Positions 12,049 to 24,713 of a DNA stretch of 64,000 nucleotides are shown here, one piece after another (position 1 is the first letter of the stretch; each line of letters begins with the position of its first letter). The notes beneath the pieces were generated by a model, which saw only the letters and a program-made list of their open reading frames with translations, did not search any database and had not been told where the DNA came from. This DNA is from Opeltia flavorubescens (taxonomy: Eukaryota; Ascomycota; Lecanoromycetes; Teloschistales; Teloschistaceae). A program made the translations under genes and the position numbers. The DNA lies in contig KE546982.1 of the NCBI GenBank assembly GCA_000442125.1, positions 806,563-870,562 on the forward strand, written 5' to 3'.

Positions 12049-12660
12049 AAAGAAAAATAAATTAAATAATATTTTTAAAAAAAAAAGAATAAATTAAATA
12101 ATACCTTTAAAAAAAAAAAATTAAATAATATTTTCTCGATTAAATAATACCGTTTTAATTACTAGTTTTTTTAAATCTTTAATACTAATAATATTTTTAT
12201 AATTATTAATCCTTTTCTATATTAAACCAGTAGTAAACCACTAATAGAAATACCAATAAAAGGAATATAAAAGAGAATATATATAATAAAGAAAAGAAAA
12301 ATCTTTAATATAAAACTTTTATCCTTTAAATTATTTATTTTACTAATAAAATAGGTTTATTTAATATTAAAAAAAGGGCTTTAAAATCTCTAAACTCCGA
12401 AAATACCTAAAACTTCTAAAATACCAAAGACTTCTAAAAGTAATACTATTCCTCGTTATTATATAACTATCGATAAAATCGCTAATAAAATTTTATTAAT
12501 TAATAAAGCTAATTTAAAAAAGTAAATCAAAAGTTTATTAATATAAAAGAGCGCGGTAAATTATAAAATAAGGAAATATAGCGAGTCGTGGAATAAAAAA
12601 GCGTAGCGAGTTATAAAATAAAAAAATATAGTAAATTATAGAATAATATATAAAAATATA
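12049..12660. repeat. Short degenerate tandem repeats inside the element
   Basis: Two clusters. Near 12049-12130 a unit of about 40 bp with ATAAATTAAATAATA plus an A-run occurs two to three times. Near 12541-12660 a unit with AGCGAGTTATAAAATAAAAA recurs about three times. They lie between the left LTR and the integrase segment; no coding role is seen. Confidence 0.5.
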
Positions 12661-13738
12661 GTATAAAAAAATTAAATAGGATATAACTATTAGTAAATTT
12701 TTATTTTATTAAATAGGCTCGAATTTTAATTTAATAAATTCTATTTATTATTTTAAATTCGCTTTTAATTTATATTTAATAAGTTCTTTTTTAATAAATT
12801 AATTAACTTTTAAAAATTTAATATAAACTTCGTTATTTACGTTATTTTTTCCTATATTTATTTTTAAACGAAAATAACATTATTTAAATTTATAAAAGGC
12901 CCGTTAAAGATTTTAATAAAAATAACGGCTAGTATAATTAAAATATTTAGTTTTTCCTTTTATATTTCTTTAATAATTTCTTATAATTTTAATTAAACTT
13001 TTTTACTAAATTCCCGGTATTTACTAGATTTAATTTTAGTTATTATAAATTATACTTTTTTAATTAATCTATCTAGTTAATTAAATACTATTCCGTTTTA
13101 TTTTTAAATCTTTTAATACGTTTATTTAAAATTATTTTTATTTTTTATTCTAATTTATTATCTATAAGCTCTAAAAGTAGATATTAAAAATTTTTTTACC
13201 TTTTTCTCTATTAATACTTCTTTAGTAAAAAAAAATAAAAGATATTATAAATATATAAATTAAACGGTAATAATAATCTATATATTTAAAAATTAATATA
13301 TTTTTTAATATAATATAATTTAATATAATAATAAATAAATTTTTTAAACGGTTTTTTTAATTTTAGATTTTTTAATAATAGAAATACTATATTATTTAAA
13401 CTAAATTCTATATTTATATAGAAACGATTATAATATTTCGCCTACTTTTTTTATATTTTTTACTATTTCTAGTTTAACTTTTTATATAATTTTATCAGTT
13501 CCTTTATATATTTTTTGACTATTAGTATACTAATTTTATAAATCTTCCCTTTAAAAATATTATCCGCAATATTAAATTCTAGATTCGGATATACTTTAGT
13601 TATTAAAAAGAATAGTATTTTATTAATAATAGAATAAATAATATTATTATATATAAATTTTATAATAAAAAAAATTTTTATTTAATTAAATTATTTTTTA
13701 TTTAAATAGATTTAAAAGTAGTATTTTAGTAATTAATT

Positions 13739-14071
13739 TTAGCGTTTTATCTATCTATTTATTTATAGATAGAAAGTAGTATTTAATTTCCTTTTTATTT
13801 TTAGGCGGTAGTAGATTTTAGACTAGAATTCGCTTATAAATAATAAACCTTTATTATTAATAATACTTTTTAGTATAATCCTTTTATAGATTATTATTTC
13901 GAAAAATAAATCTATAAATTCTATTATATTATTAGTTTTAGTATATAGAATATATATAGCTATTTTCGAATATTAATCTATTATAACTAGTATAGTATCG
14001 GCTATACCTATACAATACTTTAATAATAGTTGTCCCGTTATAAAATCTAAAGTAATTTTTTAATATAAATT
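13739..14071 (-). pseudogene. Integrase core fragment of the Gypsy element
   Basis: One minus-strand frame, broken by TAA/TAG codons, still reads as a retroviral-type integrase core. It includes KITLDFITG, then DTILVIID followed by YSKIAIYILYTKTN, IIEFIDLFFEI, a degraded form of the second acidic block (SIINNKGLLFISEF) and a KRKLNTTFYLQ-like region. Known Gypsy integrases carry D...D...E at matching places. Here the first Asp is kept and the second appears as Asn, a change RIP makes readily (GAT/GAC to AAT/AAC). Non-functional. Confidence 0.8.
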
Positions 14072-15596
14072 ATTAAAAATAAAAAAAAACTATAGCTTAT
14101 TATATAATTTATACTAATATACTTTTCTATATTAATAAATATTATATATTTATATATATTCCTTAATATTTTTATTTAAATTAAACTATTAATATTAATA
14201 GCGAAATAGTTTTATTATTTATTCCGCTCTAAAATACCTAGTTAAAAAATTATAATAATATTTTATTATAAGTTTTATATAAACGGTAGAGTTTTTTAAA
14301 ATATATAAAAATTTATAAAATAATAACTCGCCTTTTACTTTTAAATTTTATAATCCGGTTTTTATATATTTAGAATTCTTTTTATAAGCGTTTTTAATAT
14401 TATATTTTCTAATAATAACGAGATTATTATCCCGTTAAAACTATAAAATTATTTTTTTTATATTTATCGAATTATTATTATAAACCGTTTTACTAGAAAT
14501 AATATCCTTTATTATTTAATATAAAACGTACTATTTATAACCAGCTATTTTAATAATAGAATTTATTATATTTTTTTTATTAAAAAATAAATTTCCTTTT
14601 AAAAAGCTTTTAATAAAACTTTTATAAAATATTATTAACGCTAATATATTATAAGATTTTTAAACCCGTAGATTATTATTAAATTTTTTAAAAATATTAA
14701 TTTTTAATAAAAGTTTTTTAAATTTTCTTTTATACTTTTTATATAAATATACTACCTTTATTTTTTTTACCGCCGCTAATATAGATAATATATTATCGGT
14801 AAAAAATAGCTTTTATTATAATATAAATATTATTATTAAAGTTTTAAAGTTAATTTTCTAATAATTCAGTTTTTTTAATAAAAAATCTACTAAATTCGAT
14901 TTTCTAATTTAATAAAAAATCTCGAAATCTATAATTACTAATTTTATAATTTAGCGCCGTTATCTATTATTAAATTATCTAATATATATAAATCCTTTTA
15001 GATTATTATAATCTAATTTTATTTTAATAATATATTAAATTTTTTTAAAATAGTACTATTATTATTTAAAAACTTTAACGATAATAAATAGTTTTTAATT
15101 ATAAATTTTATAGTTCCGTTAAATTATTATTATTTTTTTTAACTAAAAAGCTACTAGATAATAAATACTATAATTATTTAGTTAAATTTTATAATTAAAA
15201 ATATTAAAATCTAAAATATTTATTTTAATCCGAATTTTACGTATTAAATTAAAATATTTTAATAATAGTACTATAGTAAAAGCTTTTTTTAATTTTTTAA
15301 AGACTTTTTAAATAGTATTATTCTATTTTAATAGTTTTAGTTTTTTACTATTTTTTATACTAATTAATAGATTTATTATAGATATTATAATCTTTAAATA
15401 ATATTTAATAAATTATTAATAGAAATTTATTAGGTTTAAAAATATTTAAATATTTTTATATAATTTCGGAATAGACTAATTTTAAATTATATTTATTTTT
15501 TTAAAATTTATTTCGACTTTTTTAAATAATATAATATATTTTAGAAATTCTAGCTATTTTATATTAAATACGTATTTTTTTAAATTTAGAAGTAAT

Positions 15597-15763
15597 TAAT
15601 ATTTATAGAGCCGACGTAAAATTATATAAATATATTTCTAGTATTTTTCTTTAAAATCTAAATATACTAGAGTATTATCTAGGTATATTATATAAAAAAT
15701 ATTAACTATTCCTACTAAGGCTTTATTAATATATACCTAGAAAATTATAAAAGTATTCGCTAG
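15597..15763 (-). pseudogene. Reverse transcriptase palm fragment of the Gypsy element
   Basis: A minus-strand frame reads LANTFIIF, YINKAL and then IIYLDNTLVYLDFKEKY. This corresponds to the Gypsy RT region around the catalytic YxDD box, with the second Asp of the box replaced by Asn. The preceding segment matches the usual LTNAPATFQ-type block. Stops are TAG/TAA. Non-functional, but diagnostic for the element type and its strand. Confidence 0.8.
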
Positions 15764-18239
15764 ATTAAAAAATATAATAAAATATTTAAAATATCTGTAT
15801 TTAATATAAAATACTATTTTTTATTTATTTTTTTATTTAATTCTAATCCGGTAATAAATATTATATATATTTATCTTTTTAAATTTTTTTACGCTATATA
15901 AACGGTCTAAAATTTTAGTAATTAAAAAGAGCGGATACCGATTTTTAATTATTACTATATTTAAACTATAATAATCTATATATAAATATAATCTANTATT
16001 TTTCTTCGGTATAAATAAAATAAGAGCTTCTATAAACGAAATTAAATATTAAATCTAGCTTTTTATAAAGGCTTTTTTAAAATATCGACGTAATTCCTTT
16101 AATTTATTATTTAATAGATTATATATTAATTTATATAATAGCTTTTTACTTTCTATTAAATTAATAATATAATTACTAGATTTTAATTAAAGTAATTTAT
16201 TTATTTCTATTATAGAAAATATAAATTTAAAGCTTTTAATTTAATATAAAATTTTTATATTATTAATATTAATTAGATCTTTTACTACTAATACTATTAA
16301 AGTATATATAATCGAATATATTTTAAAAGATTATTTAAAAATTTATAAACGGTTTATCTATATTCTATAAATTTTAATAGAAAAACGTTACTTTATAGTC
16401 TATATATTAATAAATAGGCTAGTTTTATAGATTTTTAAAGTATTTAAAATTATATTTTATTTATTCAAATCGATAATATAGAAAAAAATAATAGGACTTA
16501 TTTATTTTATACTCTAGTTATTAATATAGATTTATTAAAAATTATAAATTCTATAATAGTAATACTATTAATTTCGGAGCTAGTTTAATATAAAATAACT
16601 AGTATTTATTAAAATAAAGCTTTATTCTACTATTTTAGTTTATAAAATATAATTAATATTTAACTTTATATCTAATAGTATAAAAGCTTTTTTAACCTAA
16701 TTATTTTTATAAAATCGAAATACTACTTTAATTTCTTTTATTATTTTAATTAAATAATATTTAAACGTTAAAATTTTATTTAAATTGAATTATTTTTTAA
16801 AATTATATTAGAATTTTTATTAGCGCTAGATTTAGTAGTTTTAATAGATATTTTTTTTATTAATTTTTTTATATAAAAGTAATTAGTAAAATAATAACTT
16901 TTTTTATAATAATTATAATTTTTTATTTAGTTTAAATTCTTTAAATTAATATTTTTACTATTTTTTAATTCTATAAAAGGCCCGCTATAAAATCTATAAT
17001 TATTATATTTCCGTCTTTTTTCTATATAACTACTATAAAGCTTTTTTAAAACCTAACTACTCTAGTTATTTTAGTTCGAAAAAAAAAGTTTTTTATAAAA
17101 GGTATCTGTATTAATACCTTTTATAATATTTTTTATATAAGTTATTAAAGTTATTTATTTATTTTTTATTTTATTTTTAAATATATATTTAAACTAATAT
17201 ACTAATATTTAAATATCGCGTTTAAATTTTATAATAAAATTTATTATATACTATTTTTTTAATAATTCTAATAATTAATTTTTAAATATTTTTATCTAAT
17301 TATAAAGTTTCTATAATATTATTATACTTTATTCTAATATATAATACTTTAATAAGAAGTTTAAAAATCGGTTTTTTTTATCCGATAAAAGATTAAATAG
17401 TTATTTATAAAAATTAAACTAGTTTATATTAATTTTATTCGTTTTTATATATTAAATTTATTATATTAAAGGATTATTTTTTAATAATAATATAGTAAAC
17501 TGGATCTTTATTTTATTCAATTAAAAACAAATCCTATAATAATTTAAACGTTATATCCGCTTATAATATTTATATCTAATAACTAGTAAAATTATCCTTC
17601 GATAGATAATCTAGTAAAAAAGCTAGTTTAATACCTTTTAATTTTATAATAATAAAAGGTTTAATATTAATAAAAGGAATAATAAATATAGATACGCTAA
17701 TAAATATATAAAATTTTTAAAATATTATTTAAATTTATTAAAAAACTACTCTAGTCTTTTTAAAATAATAAATATATTTAACAATTTTTTTTATTTTATA
17801 CTTTAAATTTTTAATTTCTCGTTCGATTTATATATTTAAAGAAATATTTAAAAAATTATTATTATTATAGCTACTATTAGAACTAAATAATAAATAGGAT
17901 AAAATTATATTATATATTAGTTTTTTGTTTTTATAATAATAAATATTAAAATCCGGCGTCGGCTTTATTAAAAGAATATTACTATTCCGCTATAATTTTA
18001 CGGCGTTATTAGATAATTCCGTAATATATTTATCTTAAAAAATCGTTAGATTAATTATATTAAAAAATCCGTTTATTAAATCTATATATATAGTTTTTAA
18101 TTAGATATTTAAATTCTAAAAATTAGTAATTATACTATTATTATTATTCCTATTTTTATTATAATCGTAAGTTTTTCTAATAGATATCTTTAATAATAAT
18201 TCGAGCTTTCGAATATAAAAAAAAAAAAAGAGTTAAAAT

Positions 18240-18537
18240 TATAATATACTAGGTATAATTAAACTAATTTAGAAATATAAACTACTATAAAAAAACTATT
18301 TATAATATATATATTTAGATATATTAAAGAATTAATTTTTATTTTTTAGTAAAAAATAAAAAGGGATCGCTATATACTTAAAAATATATTTATTTTATAC
18401 TAAATAGTAATTATTTAAATAACCCCGCCTAAATTTTTTAAAAGGCCCGTTATACTAGTAACTCAATATATTATTTCTATTATATAATTTTTACCTGGGG
18501 TTTAAATACTAACTGCTTCTATAGTTTAATAATAATA
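18240..18537 (-). repeat. 5' LTR of the Gypsy-type element
   Basis: Partner of 9361-9658. It retains slightly more C and G (for example ACCCCGCC near 18421 and CTGGGG near 18495), so this copy is less mutated than its partner. A purine-rich run of 13 or more A followed by GAG lies just left of it on the plus strand; since the element is on the minus strand this is the primer-binding side and no tRNA match is readable. Confidence 0.85.
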
Positions 18538-19711
18538 TCTAAATACTATATTAATAATTTTATATATTAGACTTGCTTTTAATTAATAAAATTTATAATA
18601 TTATAAAAAAATTTCGGTATTAATATATAGTTTAAAAGGTTCGATTGGTTTTTTAATATATAATTCGAGTATATAAATAAATATCTAAATATATAAAAGA
18701 AATTATTTTATAATAACTAATATATTATTACTCTTTTCTATTATCTATTTTTTTTTTATAAAAAATTTAATTTTAATATTTTACGATTTTTATTACTACT
18801 ATAAATATCGAATTAATTTTTTTTTATTTCAAAAGAATTTATAAAAGATTTTAATAGTAATTATTATAATTTTATTCGAAATTAATATTTATAATCGAAT
18901 ATTAAAATATTTAATATTAATTATTATTTAAATATTTTAAATTAGTATTATTTTTATTTTTCTTATTTTAATAATAATATTATTAAAATATTTCGAAAAA
19001 TTTTTTAAGTTTATATATTATTGAAAATATAATATATTTATTTTAAATATACTAGCGCAATAAATAATAGCTCGCCGAAATAATTTTTAAAAAATATATA
19101 TTATAGTTTAATATCTTTATTTAATTATAGTAATTTATAAATAAATTTATTAATTATAATAATTAAAAATATAATTATTTTATTTTATAAATTAAAATTT
19201 AGATTATAATATATTAATAATATATTTATTATATTATATTTAATTCTTATATACTATATAAAAATATATATATTATAATAAATATTATATAGTTCTATAA
19301 ATTTTATAAATTATTTATTACTATCGAATAAAAATAAATTAATTATAATATATTAATTTTAATTTTAGAAACCGCTTTATTTATTTATATTAAATATATT
19401 ATAATATATTCAAAATTTATTTAATTTATTTTTCTATTTTTTTTTAAATTTAATTAATAAAAACTATTAATTAATTTTAATTTAATAATATTTTAATTTT
19501 AATTTTAAAAATCGCTATATTTTTTTTATATTAAATATACTATAATATATAGAATTTATTTAAATTTCAGAAAATTTTAAATTATTTGATAGTATTAATC
19601 TATTATAATTTTTTTTGATTAATTTTTAATATAAAAAATTAAAAAATAATAATATATAAATAATATTTTAAAGTAATATATTCTAGAATTTTAAATTTTT
19701 TTATTTATTAT

Positions 19712-19815
19712 TATTTTTTTTAATATAAATTTTTTTTTAAAAACTTAATTTTTTTTAATATAAATTATTTTTTAAAAACTTAATTTTTTTTAATATAAAT
19801 TATTTTTTAAAAATT
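19712..19815. repeat. 35-bp AT tandem repeat
   Basis: A unit of about 35 bp (AATTTTTTTTAATATAAATT, then ATTTTTTAAAAACTT) is repeated about three times with few differences. It lies in the most AT-rich part of block 1. No gene content. Confidence 0.6.
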
Positions 19816-21272
19816 TAATATTTTGTTATATAATATAGTTTTTAATTATTTTTTTATTATCGCTAGTATAAAATAAATATATTTTTTTTTTTATATTTTT
19901 AATAGTTTGAAATTTTTATATAAATTTAATTTATTTATTTTTTAAATTTTATTTATTAATAAAGTAAAATTTATTCAATTTTTTTTATAAAAAATATATT
20001 ATATAATATATTAAATTATTAATATTTTTTTTAATATTATTATTAACGTATTTTTTATTCTTTTTAATATTATATATTATTTAAAATTAATAATTTTATT
20101 TATTAGATTATAAAATTATATTATTATAAAATATAATATTATTATTATAAATTTTTTTTTAATTAATAAAGCTATTTTTTTTTATTTTATAATTTTTATT
20201 ATTTTATTTTAAAATAAAATATTAAAAAATAAATTATAGTTATTAAAAATATATTATTATAATATATTATTATATAAATTAATTTTTATTTCAAAATTAT
20301 TTTTTTAAATTTTATAATTTTATTTAAAATTTTTTTTTATTTATTTATTAGTAATTTAAAAAATAATAATTTTTTTTATTTCTATTTTAGTTTTTATTAT
20401 ATTTAGAAATTGGCGATTTTTTATATATAAAAGTTTTTATTTTATTTTATTTTTAATCTAGTATATACTATATTAATAATAAATTAATAGAATAAAATAA
20501 AAAAATATATATAAATAAATACTAGAAATAAAATAAATTATAATAAAATATAATAAATTTTTTTATTATAAAAAACTATAAATATAATTGAAAATTGAAA
20601 TAAAATATTTAAATATTATATAAATTAATTTAATAAATACTAGAGTTTAAATATAAAATTCTATTTTAATTAATTAGTAAATATTTATATTTTTTATTTT
20701 TTATATATAATAAATTTAAATTATTGAATAATTTTAATATATAATTATTAAAATAAAATATTTATAAATTTTTTATTTATTATATTTATTTTTATTTATT
20801 ATTTTTTAATATAATAAATATATTTCTTATTGTTATTAATAGAAGAATATTATAATTTTTATAAAAAAAAAATTAAAATATATAAAATTTATACTAGTAA
20901 TATATTATAATAATATATTAAAAATAATTTTATTTATTAATTTTGAAAAAGTTTCAATATTAAAATATATATAACTAAAAATAATTTATTATTTAATAAT
21001 TAATAACTAATTTCTAAAATTTTAATAATTTATTAAACTTTTTATTTTAAAAAAATAATTAATTTTTTAGCTATAATAAATTATTAAATAAAAATCTATT
21101 TAAAATTAAAATATTTTTTAATTATTGAAATTAAAATACTAAAAAAAAATAATTATAAATAATTATATATAATAAATATTTAAAATAAAAAAATTATATA
21201 AAATAAAATAAATATAAAATAATTATTTATAATATAAAAGTTAATTATAAAAAATAATTAATATAATAAAGA

Positions 21273-21339
21273 AATTAATTATAAAAGAATTAATTATAAA
21301 AAAATTAATTATAAAAGAATTAATTATAAAAAAATTAAT
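21273..21339. repeat. 15-bp AT tandem repeat
   Basis: AATTAATTATAAAAG alternates with AATTAATTATAAAAA for four full units plus a partial fifth. The perfect 15-bp phase suggests recent slippage expansion within old RIP-mutated DNA. Confidence 0.7.
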
Positions 21340-22185
21340 AAAAAAATAATAATATTAATATTTTATTTATATAATAAAACTATTAAATATTAATAATAAT
21401 ATAATTATTTTAAATTAACTATTATTATTTTATAAAAGTTTTTTTTTATTTGAAAAATATTAAATTATTATATTTAAAAATATTATTTGACCGTTTAATA
21501 AAAATTTTTTTTTAAATATACTAAATTATAGATTTAATAATTATAAAGTTATTTTATTAATAATTATTATCGAAATATACTATAAATAGTATATAAAATT
21601 ATATAAATTTATATAATAATATTTTTTAAAAATAAATAAATTATTTTTATATATTATTTCTATTAAAATATAATAAATATTTAATCTATTATAATATAGA
21701 AAACAAATATAATTATTTAAATTAAAAGTTTATAATTTATTTTTAAATTTATAAAACGGTTTAATATTATAATTAATAAAATATAAATTTTAATTGAAAA
21801 TAAAAAATTTAAATATTAAAAATTTATTACAATTAAATAATATTATATATTTTTATATTATAAAAATTAAATTATATTTTATTTATTATTAATTTATAAT
21901 TATAAAAATTTATTTATTATTAAAATTATTAAATTTTTTTATTTATTTTTTTTTATATATAAATATAATAATTATAGAAAAATTATTGATATTAAATTAT
22001 TAATAAAAGAAATTAATATTATTTGAATTAAAATTTTATTTATTTTTTCAAATTTAAATAATAACTAGTATAAATTTAATAAATTAAATTAAAAGTTTTT
22101 AATTAAATTATTAGATTAGAATTTATAATTTAATTTAACTTTTAATTTATAAATATAAATTTAGAACCGATTTAATATACTAGTA

Positions 22186-22290
22186 ACCCGGTTTAAATTT
22201 AACCCGATACGCTAATAACCCGACCAGGAACCGACCGCCAAGCTAAAAACCCGGGTTCGACCCGACCCAACCCGACCCGACCTGACCAGT
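22186..22290. repeat. ACCCG-rich cluster at the AT-block boundary
   Basis: ACCCG, often extended to ACCCGACC, recurs at least eight times in about 100 bp, densest at 22246-22285. It is the first GC-rich sequence after block 1 and lies about 75 bp upstream of the AN1-APH gene. It may be a microsatellite, a promoter element or a boundary marker; the sequence alone does not decide. Confidence 0.6.
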
Positions 22291-22334
22291 CTACGCCCGC
22301 CTGTCAAGAAATCGCTTCCTCAACTTCCCACCCC

Positions 22335-22343
22335 TCTATATAT
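22335..22343 (+). promoter_or_regulatory. Possible TATA element of the AN1-APH gene
   Basis: TCTATATAT lies about 20 bp before ATG 22364 and close to the ACCCG cluster. The spacing would leave a very short 5' UTR, so this is tentative. Confidence 0.35.
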
Positions 22344-22363
22344 TCCCAGCTTTCAAGTCGAAG

Positions 22364-23836
22364 ATGGTTCTTCGTCGCTGCAGTGTTGAGGCTTGTAGCA
22401 ACGCGGCCGATCGATATCTCGGAAGCTGCATGATATGCGCACAGCATCTGTGTCCCGGTCATCTTCGATCAGACACTCACATCTGCCCGTCCATGGTACG
22501 TTCTCCTCGAGTCGAAGTAGCCTCTGCTGAGACCAAGCTGAACACGCACTAACGCCGACCATGATAGGACGACGATCCAGAAGCATATTACGCCGCCTAT
22601 CGCAAAGCGAAAGAGAAGCATCTCAAGTCTTTGTTGAGCAAAATAAACGTCGCCGCCCTGGAGCTGGCCGCCAGCCAAGCGCGAGACGATATCGCATGCT
22701 ACATCCCCGCCTTTGCCGACCATATCGATCCACCTTCTCAGCTCGACATTGTCTCTAGCCAATGTGGCGGTCAGAATTGCCACGTGGAAGTCAAATTCGC
22801 CGATGGGGTGACTTGGATCGCACGCATCCGCCTCAATGACCCACTCCTCCCGCCGCCCAGCATCCAAAATTACATCACCTTGAGCGAGGTCGCAACGCTT
22901 ACATTTCTACTCGAGACAAAGGTACCAGCTCCGCGCGTCTACGCTTACGCGTTGGAATCTCCTGATAATGCCGTGGGCACGTCCTATATCCTAATGGAAA
23001 AGGTGATGGGAAGGCCGTTGGACTGGGACTGTGCCACAGCAGAGCAGCGGACCCGGGTGATGGAGCAATTGGCCGATGTGTATTTGGAGCTCGAGCAGCA
23101 CCCGATCACATTGATGGGTTCTCCAAGTCCACCACCAGTGCCTGGGAAACCCGGTTCCGTCTCCATCGGCAGATTCGCACAGATGCCATGTTTCGAAACG
23201 CCGGAGCAGGGGTTGGGTCCTTTCCGGACGCTTAAAGCAGCGTACACGGCTATACTCGATCTACAAATACGGATGCTCGCTAGTCACGAGGTCAGCAGCT
23301 TGCCAGTGGACAACTACCTTGCCTTGCGCTGGCGGCTGAATGCCCTGGAGGGACTAGTAGCCAGCTCAAAGTCCCGAGAAGGACCATTTTACCTCAAACA
23401 CGCTGACGATAAGGGAGACCACATCATGATAGACGAAGAATACAACATCACGGGCATTATTGACTGGGAATTTGCATCGACCGAGCCCTGGGAGTCAGCA
23501 TTTAGCAGCCCATGTTTCATGTGGCCGGTAGCCAAGTTCTACGATGGTGACGACTCGCTTGCTCCGGATGAGATGGAATTCGCTTCAATCTTTGACCAGC
23601 ACGGGCGCAGGGACATTGGGGGGAGGATACGTGGCGGTCGCCCCTGGCAACGTTACCTCTTCTTTTTGGGGGGCGGCATCCCACGGGACATGTCCGAGTT
23701 CGAGCCGCTCTTTCAGGGCTTGCGGAGGAGCTTCATGCGCGAAGACACAAAGCCCATCTCATCGTACGCGGACTGGAAGGCTGACATTTGGAAGGAGTAT
23801 ATAGCGGGGCATGATTGGATTCAAGCTTTGATGTAG
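22364..23836 (+). CDS. AN1-type zinc finger / APH-family kinase-fold fusion, two exons, 466 aa
   Basis: Exon 1 is 22364-22495 and exon 2 is 22568-23836. The 72-bp intron has a GTACGT donor, CTAAC branch at 22549-22553 and TAG acceptor, in phase 0. Exon 1 encodes an AN1-like finger: C6-x4-C11-x10-C22-x2-C25-x4-C30-x2-H33-x5-H39-x-C41. Exon 2 encodes a protein of the aminoglycoside phosphotransferase / choline kinase-like fold: VPAPRVYAY, then SYILMEKVMGRPLDW, the catalytic loop H322-A-D324 within KHADDKGDHIMID, and the metal-binding IID343WE. The usual Asn of the loop (HxDxxxxN) is His329 here. Substrate unknown; such fungal proteins are widespread and their link to drug resistance is by fold only. 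The ORF is intact, GC-rich and free of RIP stops although it borders a RIP-destroyed block. Confidence 0.9.
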
Positions 23837-23969
23837 CCAAATCGACTACAAGAAACCAGAAAAGATGTAGCGTAGACTGTTTCTTTCCAAGTCTCAAATG
23901 ACATGGCTACCACGACATTCAAAGGCAATGAGATCCCGCACATGTCGCCTCTGTGATCACTGATAATAC

Positions 23970-24539
23970 CTCTACTCTGCCGCAATGCCGATGCAGCAAC
24001 GACGGCTAAATTGCGCCACGCCTGCCTTTCACCGGGCGCACGAATTGATACAGCAAGGCCACCCAACAGTTTCTTGTTGTTTATTCCCTGCAGCCTTGCT
24101 AGGAAAGTGGGCAAATCAGACCTGAATACATGGCAATGTCTTGCTGGATTACAGACAAAGATAGAAGGAAGACGCGGAGAAGTAGAAGCAGCTAAAAATC
24201 CCACTGCAGAAAGCTCAACAGCGCTTAGTAGAAGCTGCCAATAAGCAGCATGGGTATGCGAAAGAAATGCGACGATCACAAATAAGGACTGAGAATCTAG
24301 AAAACAGACGTGCTGAGGATCTCATCCAATAGCTGGTACGACTCAATAAGTCGTAGGGATACAGTGGATGGGCCACTCGAGGCCACCCTGGGATGAGGCT
24401 TTCCTATACCGGACTGCTGTCTGCACAATGATTATTATTAGACGACTATTTCGATATATCCAGTCGATTCTCTACTATCCATCCAGACGGCAGGGAACAG
24501 GTCACTTTCCAGCAAGATGAAACAGAAAAAGAATGCTAA
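23970..24539 (+). pseudogene. RIP-style pseudogene, coiled-coil-like product, unrecognised
   Basis: One plus-strand frame reads continuously as protein for about 190 codons apart from stops at 24123 (TGA), 24162, 24183, 24330 and 24354 (all TAG), 24429 (TGA) and a final TAA at 24537. Readable pieces include FHRAHELIQQGHPTVSCCLF, LQKAQQRLVEAANKQHGYAK, RTENLENRRAEDLI and STIHPDGREQVTFQQDE. The middle is charged and likely helical. The frame holding across six stops with no frameshift, and four of the six being TAG, fits C-to-T mutation of CAG (or opposite-strand change of TGG). No family recognised; a transposon-derived protein is possible. Confidence 0.5.
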
Positions 24540-24713
24540 TCTGTATAAATCATTGCAGGTGCCTCAATGCTCCTAGTCGATTACCAGATTATGCCCAATG
24601 CCCATTGCATAAATCATTTCGCATGTTGGCCAACACCGCCCTCCCTCAATCTCGAGACATCGCCCCTGTAAGGTTGACCTCGGACCAGAAAAAGCCACGG
24701 TTATCCAAGTCGT

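Larger units (their letters stand above)
9361..18537 (-). mobile_element. RIP-inactivated Ty3/Gypsy-type LTR retrotransposon
   Basis: Two direct repeats of about 298 bp, offset by 8879 bp, bound a 9.2-kb unit. Inside, on the minus strand, a reverse transcriptase segment (15763-15597) lies upstream of an integrase core segment (14071-13739). The RT-then-integrase order is that of Ty3/Gypsy (Metaviridae) elements, not Ty1/Copia. A purine run on the minus strand (9677-9662, AAAAAAAGAGG) sits directly inside the left repeat, as expected for the polypurine tract next to the 3' LTR. All frames are full of stops from C-to-T change, so the copy cannot move by itself. Target-site duplications are not clear. 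Gag was not identified. Confidence 0.85.
7441..22190. repeat. AT-rich, RIP-destroyed block 1
   Basis: About 14.7 kb in which CA and TG are nearly absent while CG, CT and TA remain. This is the pattern left by repeat-induced point mutation, which converts CpA to TpA on either strand. No open frame of useful length survives. It includes an LTR retrotransposon (9361-18537). The flanks 7441-9360 and 18538-22190 are even more AT-rich, so older or more heavily mutated repeats; I see no gene in them. The right edge is sharp: CpA/TpG-containing sequence resumes at about 22200. Confidence 0.9.

Noticed and set aside
18218-18236. Purine run next to the right LTR taken as polypurine tract of a plus-strand element
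   Set aside because: RT and integrase read on the minus strand, so the polypurine tract belongs at the left LTR.
7441-22190. Mitochondrial or centromeric origin of the AT-rich block
   Set aside because: CpA/TpG loss with CpG kept and a recognisable nuclear LTR retrotransposon indicate RIP; the terminal position argues against a centromere.
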